NCBI GenBank assembly: GCA_021396245.1
Contig: WNYE01000018.1
Coordinates: forward strand, 62,001-126,000
Direction: 5' to 3'
From: Sporothrix humicola
Lineage: Eukaryota > Ascomycota > Sordariomycetes > Ophiostomatales > Ophiostomataceae
DNA: 64,000 nt
How positions within the stretch are numbered: the first letter of the stretch is position 1; each line of letters opens with the position of its first letter. Made by a program: the position numbers and the translations under genes. The notes below the pieces were generated by a model. The model saw only the letters and a program-made list of their open reading frames with translations, was not told the DNA's origin and made no database searches. Below, piece after piece: positions 12,425 to 24,883 of the stretch.

Positions 12425-15400
12425 CGTTGCCGCCTATCTCTTTTATCGCCGTATTTCGCTAGTGTTTTGTCGTGCGCAATCGCTGGGCCGGCTGTCCAGG
12501 AAGAGGAATTGATGAGGGATGCGTGGAGGTTGAGTGAAGCTCAAAAGCGAAAACAAAACAATACTGGTACAAATAAAATGAATGTCGGCCCGAGCGGGTT
12601 CAGATCATGACGGAGGCAACCATGGAAGGCAACAGAGTCGAGAGCAGCCTGCCCAGAGCAAATGATTGCCGTGCAAAATGTCTTGTTGTCGTCGGGTTCG
12701 TGGTTGAGAAGCTTCGATGCATTCAGAGTACGGAGTAATGAGGGGGAAGAAACATGCGACGTTGGAAACGATAGCAAAAGTATTTTCGCTGGGCTCATTT
12801 CCCTCGTGGAACAAAGGGAAGGGGGAGCTTAGCCAGCAACGAAACTCCATGCGGCAGGACCAGCCCAGCGCAACCAAAGCCCACGGTGTGTCGGGTGGGG
12901 CCGCATGGCGCCGGATAAAATCCACTTCCGACCCAGTTCTTTTGCAGGTCTTTGTACCTCACACACCGAAATTTGCGGTGAGTCTACTTTCTAGCGCTGA
13001 ATACCCCACGTTCCTGATTGGTTACAGCGCTAGAAGCACGCTGTAGAACAGGCCGAACAGGAAACCATGACAGCCAAAGCAGTTCGTCCCTGGCCTGGCC
13101 TTGTCAAAACCTAGCATTCGTGGATCATTCAGGGGTAAAAACACATCATAGGAGTTGGGAAGGCGAGGGCAAGCTTGTGACACCTCGAGCGAGGCTGATG
13201 ATACGAGGAAATCATGAAATGCGATATTCCGTGAGGAGGATTTTCATAGTTTGGGTTTGAGACGATTTTTCTTTGCTTCCTTTTTTATGTTATTTTTTTG
13301 CCTGGGAATTGGGTTTTTTTTTTTTTTTATAAATAAAAGGATTTAAAAAAAAAAAGTTTTTATATTTTGGTTTTGTTTTATTTAAATATCAGGATGCTTT
13401 CAAGCCCGTTTGGTTTCTTCATTTTATAAATTTCGTAAACTACATCTTTATAAAAGCCAATAATACACCGACGTAAATATTGACAAGTATAAGCAGTCAG
13501 AAGAGAAGACTCTTACGTTCCAAATGCTCATGTTTAAGCCAACGCCTATGTGATCCTGTTTGAATGCCCCATATATTGCTTTCTTTACAAATATCACGGG
13601 ACAGATATTACAGCAAAAATAGAAACAGCCTTTCCGAAGTCTGATCTATTGGCTGGACCACGGCTATTTTCACCGTTTTACAATATTTGACAGATATGGT
13701 TCTACGATTTTGATGACAGAACGTAACATTTTATCTTACTATTTTACATTGTCATATTGTCGAAACATCTTGACTTGCTTTTGGGGCCTATTTCGTCTCA
13801 CTACTGACACCCTTTTTATATTCCATTGCATGTCTTTCACTAACGTAATCTCACGATGACCAGTCCTCAGAACAGGCCATGTAGCAAGAGTCCTAGCCAT
13901 ATGTGAGCACTTAAACGCGCTCCGAGTAAACAACGCTTTTCGCGTCTGGGATCATCGATTTCCAGCGCATTGCATCCACTTTTATTTACAAAGCGCAGCC
14001 TCGCACTCGCACAATGCCGCTTGTTCCCACAACATCACAATCACAGTCACCGCGTGACCAGTTGCGGTGATGGGACAGGACATGCGTCTCTTAGGTCTGT
14101 GCATGACGCGATCTTCGGCGCGTAACAGGGGCTTTATTTTGGCCATTTTGGCCATTTGGGGGCGCTCGGAACAGCCCATGCAATTCTATTTGTTGATAGG
14201 CCATGGGTGCGCGGGTGCGCGGCCAGGGTTGGGCGACATGAGCCAGCCGAATAACAACAGAACCGAATGAATGGCAGAGGTGGGTTGAAGACCCGAATAT
14301 TACGGAATACAAATGCGACAAAATGCATCAAAGAAAAGGCAAAATAATGGGCTAATAGCGACGAGCGCGTTGTGGCAGAAAACAAAGACAACAGGCAGGA
14401 AGCCCGAGCGGAGAGGGGCTGTCCGTTGGCAGTTGGCGGTCGCGACTTCCCGTTCTGGAGGTGGGAGCCGATGGCAGGGAACGAAAGCCAACGGTGTGAT
14501 TGATATATTGATATTTGAAGGAGCCTGCAGCCGGAGACAAAGACACGGAAAGCGAGGAAGGTGCGAGATGCCAAATTGTGCACACCGCGCTTTGCTTGCG
14601 AGCCGTCAGATTGTCATGGCTTTCTTTGACGGTAAGTTGCCTCTGGCCTACGGTGGCAATGAACGCCGAGGGTATTGGGCGATTTGCAGTGTTGAAAAAC
14701 CTCTTTGTTTCCAAAGCACCGGGGGTTTGGAGATTTTCATCATTTTCTTGGCCAATTCTGCAACTTCTTTCAGCCTGCAGCAGTCGTCGGAGTCCCCTGT
14801 GCATGTCTGTCGTGCTGAAAGAAAAGGCTGCCTCCTGTGATTTTTTTCTAATTCCAGCGGCAGCCAAGCGGCACCGCACCCTCTCCGCATTTCCCACAAT
14901 GGTGGGAAAAAGTGCCCGTTCACTATTTACTGTGTGTGACCCTCGTGGCCCTGCGTGTGTCTTGCTGCCTCGTTTTTGTTGCCTCCTTCGTTCCTTCCTC
15001 ATATGATGTCTGTTGAACCGTAAGATAATTACAGTACCAACATACATCTTTTTGCAGTATACGAGGGCAAGTGCGACCTGTAGTGATCTGAACAATGTTC
15101 CTTCCTCGCCATTGCACAGAAACATGAACTAGCAGGAGGGGGCGGATTCCAGATGTCATTCGCCCTTTCCGCAAGACCCGCGGGGAACAAAACCAGTCTT
15201 TCTTCAACTTGCCTCGTCGATGGGCTTATGGCACCGCGCTACACAGTCAGATCCGCTGGTAAAAAGGCGGCGAAAAGGACTCGTGCGACAACGCGTTGCC
15301 TGGCGTTTGTGTTGAAAGGAGGCCTGACGCTGTGTCGCTGGGCTGGTGTTTTAGCGGACGGAGTACGCGGTGCCTAGCGGCTGGGCTAGGCGAAGTCTAG

Positions 15401-16491
15401 GCCGTCATTCGCTGGAAAAAAGGGACGAAAAACGTGCACCATACAAATTTGTGAGGGCCGTGGCACGTGAGCTGGATTTTGGGGCCTGAATCCAGGAGAT
15501 TCTTTGGCCCTTTGGGTGGCAGGAACGAGGGGCGCGGCCCACAGAACCAGCCGACAGGATTTTTTTTATCGCCGGCCGCTGGGGGTGGTCCATGCCCACT
15601 CGTGCCTTCCCCCCGTTAGGCCAGGCTGGGCCAAGGCGTAGAAAGAGGGAAGGAGCGGAGGAGGCAGAACCCGCATTTTCCTGGTGGCCAGCCTTTTCTC
15701 GGCCTCATCGTCGGCGACCCTCTCTTTCTTCACTTCCACGCCTTCCTCACCGTCAACCTTTTCTGTTTCTCCCTCTCACCAGCCAACAACAAATCACCAA
15801 CAGAGGGATCTAAAACCGACGCATCCTCTGTACTCGCCCAGACGGCTGATAACAGAACACGACTGCACTTTTGAGGGTGCTGCCAGCCGCCACCCAACTG
15901 CAGGCTTTCTGTCACGCATCCCTTTTCCGTGCCTCACTCTCCTCTCGCGTCCTCCTCAACTGTCTTTTTTGGGCCTCGCTTTTTTGTTTTCTGCCTTTGG
16001 ACTCCCCTTCCTGTCTGCCTGTCGACACTTTTGATCTCGCCCCATACACAATAGACGACGGATACACGTTTCTGATCGATTCTGCCGCCTTTTAAAACGA
16101 TGCTGAGCACGCACGCGTTGGGTCCCAAATCCATGTAAATCGATATCGCTTTGGCCAGTCTCCTCGATCACCACCGCCATCTCCTCGTGAGTCTCTTCTT
16201 TTGCATCCCTCTGCTGGGACAGCATTCGACACCATCTTTCCGACCTCATTTGCCCATCCTTCGCTTCTCTCGTCGTTGCCGAAGACATCCCGACGAGTGC
16301 ATTTGTTAACGCGATTAGCCCTCACGACACACCGACCCAACCCCTCTCTTTGCACTTTCATCTTTCTCATCGATCTGTACATACACCGACGATAACTCCT
16401 CTGTCTACGGCCCACGACAAACACCTACTTTTGATACCCCTTCGCAAATAACGTGGTCTCGATCGCCTGCACGAAGATCACGATAATCATA
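12425..16491. promoter_or_regulatory. Shared upstream region of the EGO anchor and Cdc4-like genes
   Basis: A 4.1-kb divergent spacer. 13240-13760 is an AT-rich island with a T15 run at 13314-13328 and an A11 run at 13345-13355. From about 15650 to 16490 the plus strand is pyrimidine-rich and resembles the long leader of the downstream F-box gene. Frames between 14300 and 15200 occur on both strands without a recognisable domain. No transposon gene or terminal repeat is visible. Confidence 0.45.
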
Positions 16492-19400
16492 ATGAGCGAC
16501 TCGCAGGCTCCCCAGAAGACCGAGGTCAGCCGGCCTCGATCCAGTCAGATGGTCTCCGTGAACTGGAATGACGCCGAGACGGATGCCGCCCGTGGTGCCC
16601 GTCTGCAGTTTGAGATTGCCGAATGCGTGGAGACAAAGACCGTGACGACAACGACGACCACAAAGCGTTCATATCCGCCTTTATATGTGCGTGAAGCACG
16701 CACTCTCCAGTCTCTCGACACCAAAGAATACCCTCTTGCCGCCAAGCCGACACCGCCGGAACTATCAAAATTCAGTTTCGATCTCGACGATGGCATGGAG
16801 AGTGACGCTTGGTCGTCGTTTGACGACTCACAGCGATTCCACGCATCTTTCGAACAAAGCCAGGACGACCACCTGCTGCGGTCCAACCCTTTTCACCGCC
16901 ATCCACCTCGTGCACGTATAATGGACGACAGCCAGATAAAGTCTGAGCCTGGCGAGGACAGCCCACCAACACAGCACAATTCACCGACACAGACGGTAGC
17001 GTCATCATCAAAACAGCCTGCCGATGCTTCTTTCCGCAGATCGACCCGGTCAAGTTCCGTGGCTGGCTCACCAGTCTCGGCCATCAATCGTAAGGTTCTT
17101 CGTTCCGCTAATGCAGGAGCATCCGCAAACGCATCCACATCCGCATCCGCATCGGCATCAACGTCTACGGCCGAACGCCCAAGGAGGTTGGGCCTCGGCT
17201 TGTTGAAGGATGACCGGGACAGCGACCTTGCCAACGCTCATTCTTCATATCTTGCAACGCCTGACAACTCGGGCATTGGAGCCAGCAGTGGCAATCGGAG
17301 TTCCTCTCGTTTCCGGTCTTTGCGTCTTGAGCGGGCCTCTGCGGACACTAGGACAGAGTCAGGGCCAAGCACGACACCGGCTCCGTACGAGGCTGCCAGC
17401 CCTACTGGAAGCGACGCACACACAACCTTTAGTACCACCGTTGCCACACCCCCAATCGCCGAAGCCGAGGCCGACAGCTTTCCTGATGCCGACGAGTCTC
17501 TGCAGCAGACTGTCCGTGCACTTCCGCCTCGTGTCCTTGGTAACGTTGGGATCTTGGATGCCAGTTTGCCTAGTCCTCGTCTATCGCCCACGTTGTCTGC
17601 TGTGCACCCAACTTCCCAACTGCCCGATGATGACCACGACGAGCTCGATGACCGCATTCTCCGTCAGCCGCTCTGGATGGCACGATCACAATCCACCGAA
17701 GTTGGTGATAGCTCGCCATATCCCGGATACCAGTCTTTCTCTCAACCCGATGGCTCTAACGCACCCGACGGAGCCATGTCGAGGATGAACCTCGTGGCCG
17801 TGCAGTCGATGCTGGAGCGATTCGACACCATGCCGAATGAGATTAAGACATTTATGATGTACCAGTTCCTGCGCAGATGTCCACGTAAGACGCTGCAGAC
17901 CGTTGCCGATGTCGTGAATCCGGCCCTGAAGTGCGACTTCTTCAAGCATCTTCCACTCGAACTGAGCCTGCATATCCTGTCTTACCTCGATTTCAAGGAC
18001 CTGTGCCGTGCTGCCCAGGTCTCGAAGCAGTGGCGCATCATCGTCGACAGCAACGAGACCGGCTGGAAGGAACTGTTTGACAACGATGGGTTCCGGCTGC
18101 CACCAGGCGAACTTCAGCGTGCAATCACCCAAGGCTGGGGCTGGCAGGACCCTGTTGGTGCCCACGGCTGCGAGGTAGATCTGAGCCTGCGCATACGCAT
18201 GGAGGCCGACGAGACAGATCTCATCAAGTCGTCCAAGCCTGAGGCCCCTGCACCCCGCGTGCGCACCTCAAAGCGGAAACGCGGCATCACCGCCTATCCC
18301 GGAACCGAGCGCTCAAAGCGGCGGGCCAGTGCACAGGAGGCAGTGACCAAGGAAGAGAAGCCGTCTCAGTGGCCCCATGTGCACAAGTCTGAAGGCCCCA
18401 TCTCTGCTGCCAGTGCCGCTGCTGCGGCTGTGCCCAACCCCAAGATTGGCCTGCCGAGCTTGCGGAACCTCCATTTGTTCAAGTCCCTCTACCGCCGCCA
18501 TTACATGATTCGCCAGAACTGGACCAGCGGCAAGGTCAAGCCCCAGCACCTTGCCTTCACCGCGCACCCCCGGCACGTCATTACTTGCCTGCAGTTCGAC
18601 GACGACAAGATCATCACCGGCAGCGACGACACTTTGATCCATATCTACGATACGAAGACCGGCAAGCTGCTGAAGAAGCTTGAGGGCCACGAAGGCGGCG
18701 TGTGGGCTCTCCAGTATGAGGGCAACGTTCTTGTGTCTGGTAGTACTGACAGATCTGTGCGTGTGTGGGATATTGAGAAGGGTCTGTGCACGCAAGTGTT
18801 CTACGGCCACACTTCTACTGTCCGCTGTCTGCAGATTCTCATGCCCTCACCCACCGGAAAATACGAGGACGGTAAGCCTGTCATGATGCCACCGAAGCCC
18901 CTCATAATCACCGGTTCTCGCGACAACCAACTTCGTGTCTGGCGCCTCCCCGAACCAGGCTCCCGGCGCTACATCCAGACCGGCCCACCGGCCAACGATT
19001 CCGAGTGTCCGTACTTTATCCGCATTCTCTCTGGCCATACTAGCTCCGTCCGCTCCATTGCTGCACACGGCGATATCCTTGTTTCTGGCAGCTACGACAG
19101 CACTGTCCGTGTGTGGCGCATCAGCACAGGCGAGTCGCTGCATGTGCTTCAGGGCCATACCCAACGGGTGTACAGTGTCGTTCTGGACACGAAGCGCAAC
19201 CGCTGTATATCTGGGTCTATGGACTCCCTCGTCAAGATATGGGACCTGGACACAGGCGCCTGCCTGCACACCCTCGAGGGCCACGCCCTTTTGGTTGGTC
19301 TTCTCGATCTTCGTGACGAGAAGCTGGTGTCTGCGGCTGCAGATAGCACGCTCCGCGTCTGGGACCCTGAGTCTGGCACGTGCAAGAGCACCTTGACCGC

Positions 19401-19792
19401 GCATACGGGCGCTATTACCTGCTTTCAACACGACGGTCGCAAGGTGATCTCTGGCAGTGAAAAGACGGTCAAAATGTGGGACGTCCAGACGGGCGAGTGC
19501 ATCCAAGACCTGCTTAGCGACCTTACCGGGGTCTGGCAAGTCAAGTTTGACGCCCGTCGTTGCGTGGCCGCCGTCCAGAGAGACAACCTTACGTACATTG
19601 AAGTGAGTATATCCCGTGATTCCCTAGCAATGTTATTACCGCCATTACCGCCAATGCCTGACACATGCTAACCCATCATCTTAGATTCTCGATTTCGGCG
19701 CTGTCCGCGATAATGCCCACACATACCCCCTTGGTGTCCGGACTCTACTTAACGCCCCGGAGACCCAATCACCCATTGAAGAGGAGGTCTGA
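16492..19792 (+). CDS. cdc4: Cdc4/Fbw7-type F-box and WD40 protein (SCF substrate receptor)
   Basis: Exons 16492-19602 and 19685-19792, joined across an 82-nt intron with GTGAGT donor and TGCTAAC branch, give 1072 aa. I chose the ATG at 16492; the open frame extends upstream only through a GTG. The N-terminal third is disordered (Ser/Thr/Ala-rich, with a short-period Ala-Ser tract near residues 208-225). A dimerisation-like segment (MPNEIKTFMMYQFLRRC) precedes the F-box at about residues 483-530 (HLPLELSLHILSYLD). Eight WD40 blades run from about 690 to the C-terminus with repeated GS-D-VRVWD signatures. In yeast and animals this SCF subunit recruits phosphorylated cell-cycle regulators for ubiquitination. 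The D-domain, F-box and eight-blade order fits Cdc4 better than Met30/SconB, though paralogues (Pop1/Pop2 in fission yeast) exist. Confidence 0.85.
17110..17170 (+). repeat. GCATCC-like hexanucleotide repeat inside the Cdc4-like gene
   Basis: A run of degenerate GCATCC/GCATCG hexamers encodes alternating Ala and Ser with occasional Thr and Asn, in the disordered N-terminal part of the protein. The frame is kept. It is likely length-variable between strains. Confidence 0.7.
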
Positions 19793-20688
19793 TCGGGCTA
19801 CTAAGACTCCTTTATTCACAACTCCCCATCCTCTTGTCTTCTGTCCTCTTCTATTTTCATTTTTCTGATCACGCTCCTTTAACATTCTGTTTTTTTTTCT
19901 TTATTCCTGGTACATACATACAGCAGCATTTGGTTAGCGACGGGAAAAACTTATTATTCTGGGTTTAACTTTGTGCTTTTTTTCTTGCTATTCATTTTGA
20001 AACCCCCACATCATCTCATGTCATTATTTCCACAATTCGGTGTTTTTCTTTGTTTGATTTCCCTCACGCATTCACATTCATGTTTTCCTTTTCTGCGTCA
20101 TTACGCTAGGCTACGTTGCTTCACTTTTGTTATCTCTTTCATTATTTTACAACTTCGCAGGGCGAAAACAGTTTGTATATTTGATGGTTAATGGGAAATA
20201 GGAATAAGAACCTTGACTTGTCGGTCTTTTTTTCACAAAGCACTCTTATTAATAATGTGTTATGGTTTGCATTGACTTTGGTGACTAAACCGAGTAGATA
20301 TAATGGGATGTTTGCTAGTCTTAAAGGACACACTCTTTCTACACAATGTCAAAGGTATTATATGTAAATAATTGCATTGCTTTGGTATCGTACTAACATC
20401 TCGTGATTCTCGGTACAATTGAAATTGACATGGTTCCTTCCATCAACGCTCAGATATTTGAAGATGTGACGTCCACTTGATCGTATCTGCCCTCCTTGAC
20501 GTGTGATATGCCGTCGCTCAATGTTCAATGTGAAAAATCTAAAAACACAACCGCTATTCAATATTTATATGGCGCGGTAACCGGTGATGAAACAGAAAAA
20601 TGACAACAGGAAATGAAAACAGATGGGAGATGTGAAGATGAAAACAAATGGTCGTTAGTCGTGATAAGGAGAGGGCATCCCTTTCCCT
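19793..20688. other. Tail-to-tail spacer
   Basis: AT-rich DNA between the converging Cdc4-like and dynamin-like genes. T-rich stretches near 19850-20120 suit 3' ends of the plus-strand transcript. No gene or RNA is seen. Confidence 0.6.
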
Positions 20689-23600
20689 TTAGATGTCACC
20701 ATCAATTTGCACCGGCAGAGGGGCCTGTGATTGAGGTTGGGTCTGCTGCTCCTGTGAATACTGGCTCGAGTTCTCGAGACGCTGGATCGACTCCATGGTC
20801 AGCTGGAACCGGTTGCGGTCGTCCTTGAGGCTCGCACGCTTCTGCGCCGTCGCCTCGTCTTCCGCCATCAGGTCGAGGAACGTCTGCGGGGTTGTCCTAT
20901 CAAAAACGCCCAGCTGGTTGTCCAGGTACGACTTGGAGAGCTGGTCGGTGACGTCTGGCAGGAGGCCCGACGAGATGTGCATCGTGCAAGTGTCGACAAA
21001 GCGCGTGGCCGCCGTGCGATAGTAGCCGCGCACATTGGCACAAACACCAAGTTCGCGAGCAAACTCGTCGGGGCCCAGCTTGGCGAGCTCCTGGTTCATG
21101 GTAGTCTTCTCGCGCGCACGCTCCTCGTCCGTCATCGTGTCCCAGTCCTTGGGCAGGGGCCGATCCTTGCCGCGCTGCTCGCCCAAGTAGGCCACCATGC
21201 GGTAAAAGTGACGGTGGCGCGTCAGGATCGTCCGCTCCGACTCTTCGTTGCGGGCGAGGGCTTTGCAGTCCTGGGTGTAGTACTTGCGGGTCTCGAGCTG
21301 GTAGTGTTGGAGGAGCGTCGTTTGCACTTTGCTCATGAGGTCGACCAGGAACTTTTTGAGGGCGCCTGACGCATGCTTGTAGATCAGGCGGTTGCGGAGG
21401 CTGCTGAGGGCCGAAAAAAGCAGCTCGTGCAGCTTATTGTCGAGCATGTTGAACACACTTTCGAGCATCTGCATGAGAGGGTCGAACCAGGGCCGGATGG
21501 CCTCCATAGACAATGAGTTGTAAATCTCCCAGGTGACAATGTTGGGCATACCCGGCTTCATCCGTGCATTGATGATATCGCGCACAGTCTGGAGCGAGCG
21601 AGCCGCCGGTTGATGGCCACCCCGAGTGAACAGCAGACGTCTTGAGCCGGCACCAAAGGCAGGGCTGTCGCTGCCGTTCTCGGACTGGTCCTCCAGCTTA
21701 ACGGAGCCATTGATACCGCGAACGCGCTTCGACGGCGTGCTGGGCCCGCTGGCATCCGCCTGGCCATCGAGAAACATGCTATGCTGTCTGCGGCGTGGCA
21801 TGGAGCCGCTGGGGGCGCCTGAGGGGGGCATAGAGGCATATCCCGGAGCAGGCGAGCCGCCGTTGACACTGGACACGTCGTCGTTATCGCCAGCTGTCAG
21901 GTCGATGCGGCCGTTGCTGTCCACAACGTGACGACCACCACCACTTCCACTGCCAGCGGGACCGGTTGTGGGAGAATCGACCTTAACCTTATACTTGGGT
22001 TTGAGATTCCCAATGTCCTCCTGGAATTTATCAAAGATTCCGTTCAAAATGGGCAAGAGCTGCTGTCCGTCCATGATGGCACGGACCTCGGAAGCAAAGG
22101 CCACCAGGCTGCGGCGGATCTCAAGCTCGGGGTTCTCTGGCATGTCGGGTAGTTGGGCTAGCTCGTAGTTGACGTCGAGCAGCTTCATCGAGACCTTTTC
22201 CTTAATTTCGGGGAGGCTAGATGGTGCGTTAGTGTATGTGTAAATTACATAATAATGGTCGCATGTATGTACTCACCATTTAGCAAACTCGTGGCCGAGT
22301 TGCTGGGACATGAAAGCCACAAGACGGTTGACACCGCAGCGGTCCTCAAAGTCGCGGAAGCAGTCGCGCCACTCCTGGTTGGCCATGCCCGGCAGCTGCT
22401 TGTTGAAGAAGGCCTCTTCGAATGCACCCTGGCGCTCGAGCTCGTCCGAAGGGCGAGAGGAATCGCGGTGCGATGACTGGACCATCTCGTTGGGAAGCAG
22501 ATCTTCAGTGACAATGGGCCGTGCTGTCATAAAGTAGCCGTGTCCGACCTTGTGCTGCTCGCCACGGAGCATGGCCATCCACTGGGCCGCGGCGGTCGGG
22601 TTCGGCGGCAGCAGATCAGCCTTGGTCATAATGCCAATGGTGCGGGCCTGGGCCTTTTGCTCGCGGATGATGGAAAAGGTAGAGGAGGTCTCAGAGTCAA
22701 CGTTCATGGGGACAGCCCAGAGAATAATGGCCTGCTTGTGGGAAATATATTTGGCTGTCAGGTTGCGGACGACCTTGACAAGGTACTGGTCCTCGTCCTG
22801 CTTGGCGCTGGTAAAGACGCCCGGAAGGTCGTAGAAGCTGAGATCGGCAAGGCCAGGAGCGCTGATGTCAAGAGCGACAGTGTTGGGGCTGAAGGCGGCC
22901 TCGTTGCGGATGGCATCGCCTCCATCGCTGGAGAGTGGGTGATACCGGCGCCACATCTCGCCTGTGCCAGGCTTGAAGAGGCTGTGGTCATGATTGGGAT
23001 TCAGTGTGGCAATCTGAGCCCAGCGGAGCGTCTCCTCGATCTTGGACGGGTCGTTGAGGTTGGCAAAGTCCTTGATATCCACGCGCTTCTCGAACCAGGG
23101 GCCGAACGGATTGGCACGGGTGACGCCCTGAGGAGGGCGGTAGTCGTACTCCTGCTGCAGAGAGATTCGGCAAGCCCAAGGAGCGCCAGCTTGAGCCCCA
23201 GAAAGGCGGATATGGACAGGGCAGCGAGTGCAAGCCCCTTCACTGCGCGGGAGATAGATGTCCGAGAAGCCAGACATGAGACTGGACTTGCCGGCAGACT
23301 GATCACCAACGAGAACCAGCTCGGGAAGACTGGTGACGTGCTGGATGCCGAGAGACTGTAGCTCGCCTAAAGTATCGTTCAATTCCTTCACCTTGTCGCC
23401 AATTGCCGTAAAGCCATGCGAGACGAAGCTAACGTTCGGATGGCCCTGGTGGGCATGTGCGGGAAAAGCGTGGGGGGCATCAAGGCGGTCCATGATACTC
23501 TCGGGAGGTTGCTCCTTAATTTTGCGAACCTCCATCAGAATGGGAGCATCATCGTCGTCACCACTGCCGCCGTGACTCCCGTTGATCGTTTGACGGCCGA

Positions 23601-23858
23601 TGCGGGTGTCGACACTAGCTGGTGTGGGTTAGTTGGCTGTGTTAAGGCACGATAAAATGGATCGACAAAACTCGGGCGAAACTTACGGGCTCCCGATCTG
23701 GCAAACCGGGAAGAATTGCCTGCGGGATGATTAGCCATTTTGACACCGACGCCAGCCGGGTAGGTGACGGGATTGGAGGATCCCGGCTCCTGCTTGACAG
23801 CGTGCCTCATGGCGGCGCTCTCCGTCAGGCTTCTGGACGAAATGGTGCTTGGACTCAT
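20689..23858 (-). CDS. Large dynamin-like GTPase
   Basis: Exons 23858-23687, 23618-22277 and 22216-20689 (introns of 68 and 60 nt) give 1013 aa. The GTPase domain has all four signatures: P-loop GDQSAGKSS at residues 162-170, switch-I Thr188 (ACTRCP), DLPG at 321-324 and TKAD at 389-392. The middle/stalk region follows, interrupted by a disordered insertion rich in Gly, Ser and Pro around 22000-21650. The C-terminus is helical and GED-like (QLTMESIQRLEN), ending in a Gln-rich tail. No PH domain and no proline-rich tail of classical dynamin is visible. Dynamins hydrolyse GTP to remodel membranes. The length and N-terminal extension fit the Mx-like dynamin-related family expanded in filamentous fungi, rather than Vps1 or Dnm1 (about 700-760 aa). 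The cellular membrane it acts on is unknown. Confidence 0.85.
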
Positions 23859-24883
23859 AGGTACAGCACCAAGTGTGGTCCAGAAAGTTGGAGTAAAAGA
23901 GAGGGGAGGAAAAAAAAGTGGTGTACAAATTGCAAAAAGTTGCAAGTTGGAGATGTGCAAGACCGAAAGTAAACAAACGGCAAAAGCAGGCTAAAATGGA
24001 GCGAAAAGATACTCGAAAAAAGAGACAAAGCAATGCAAATAGCGGACAACTTTTAAAACGCTGCAAATTGAATAAAGAGCCGTGAATTTGGATGTGATTG
24101 AAGTCAAGAAAATGTCGAGATGGACAGTACGTGTGAATATGGGATGTCCTCAGCGAGGCGTGCAAACGGAGCCTCTGCTGCCGAGGGAAGGTGCAGACGA
24201 CTCGGAGTGCACCCAGAGTCTTGGTAGTTTCTGTTAACGTTTTGCGGGCGTTTTGGTGGTGTTCTTAACAGGCTCCATCTAAAGAAGGAGCGACCACCGA
24301 GTCTGCACTCTCAGGCAGTGGCTCCCAGTGGCTCTTGCTGTTGCTGGGCAAGTTCAGGGGAGCACTTAAGGGGAAAAGAGGGTCGCTCCCTATTTGGGCA
24401 GGCGGCCAATCAGGCAGCAGACGAGGCTGGGAGAGGAAAGAGCGACAGGTATTAGACGGTAGCCGGCAGAAGAATAGTCCGAGAAGTGTTGGCTTTTCGC
24501 TTTCGTCTCCCTGTTGTCATGACTGTGGGGTTCACATGCCACGAGCAGACCGCTAGCGCCTGATTGGCTGACTGGTCAGGGAGACATACTGCTGTAATAC
24601 AACTGTTAGGAAGGTGGGGAACAGGTGGCGGTGGGCGGTCTTGCAGCTTAGAGCTCTCCTGAAAAGCAAAAAGGGGGGCAGCCAGCGAGACCCAACGGTC
24701 CAAAGCCTCCCTACTACGCTCAAATTGGTACAAGACAGAGAAACAAAACTTGTCCTTTGGACGCCGACTTTTGATTTCCTCGAGTCTTTTTAGTTCTTCA
24801 GTCCGCCAATTCCGCCTCCTTTTTTCTTCTCAGCACTTCTTGCGACATTCTATCCTCCGTTCGCATCCTTCACAGCATCAACG
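23859..24883. promoter_or_regulatory. Divergent promoter: dynamin-like and GDP-mannose pyrophosphorylase genes
   Basis: A 1.0-kb head-to-head spacer. CCAAT boxes occur in both orientations (CCAAT near 24408, ATTGG near 24573). A pyrimidine-rich block at about 24760-24870 on the plus strand is a likely leader of the downstream gene. No reading frame looks real. Confidence 0.5.

Noticed and set aside
14352..15125. 257-codon minus-strand frame overlapping a 175-codon plus-strand frame
   Set aside because: No domain, unusual composition, no supported splice or promoter context, and equally long overlapping frames on the other strand.
19603..19671. Read-through end of the Cdc4-like frame stopping at 19671
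   Set aside because: The segment is an intron with consensus donor, branch and acceptor; splicing restores the last WD40 blade strand (ILDFG) and a natural C-terminus.
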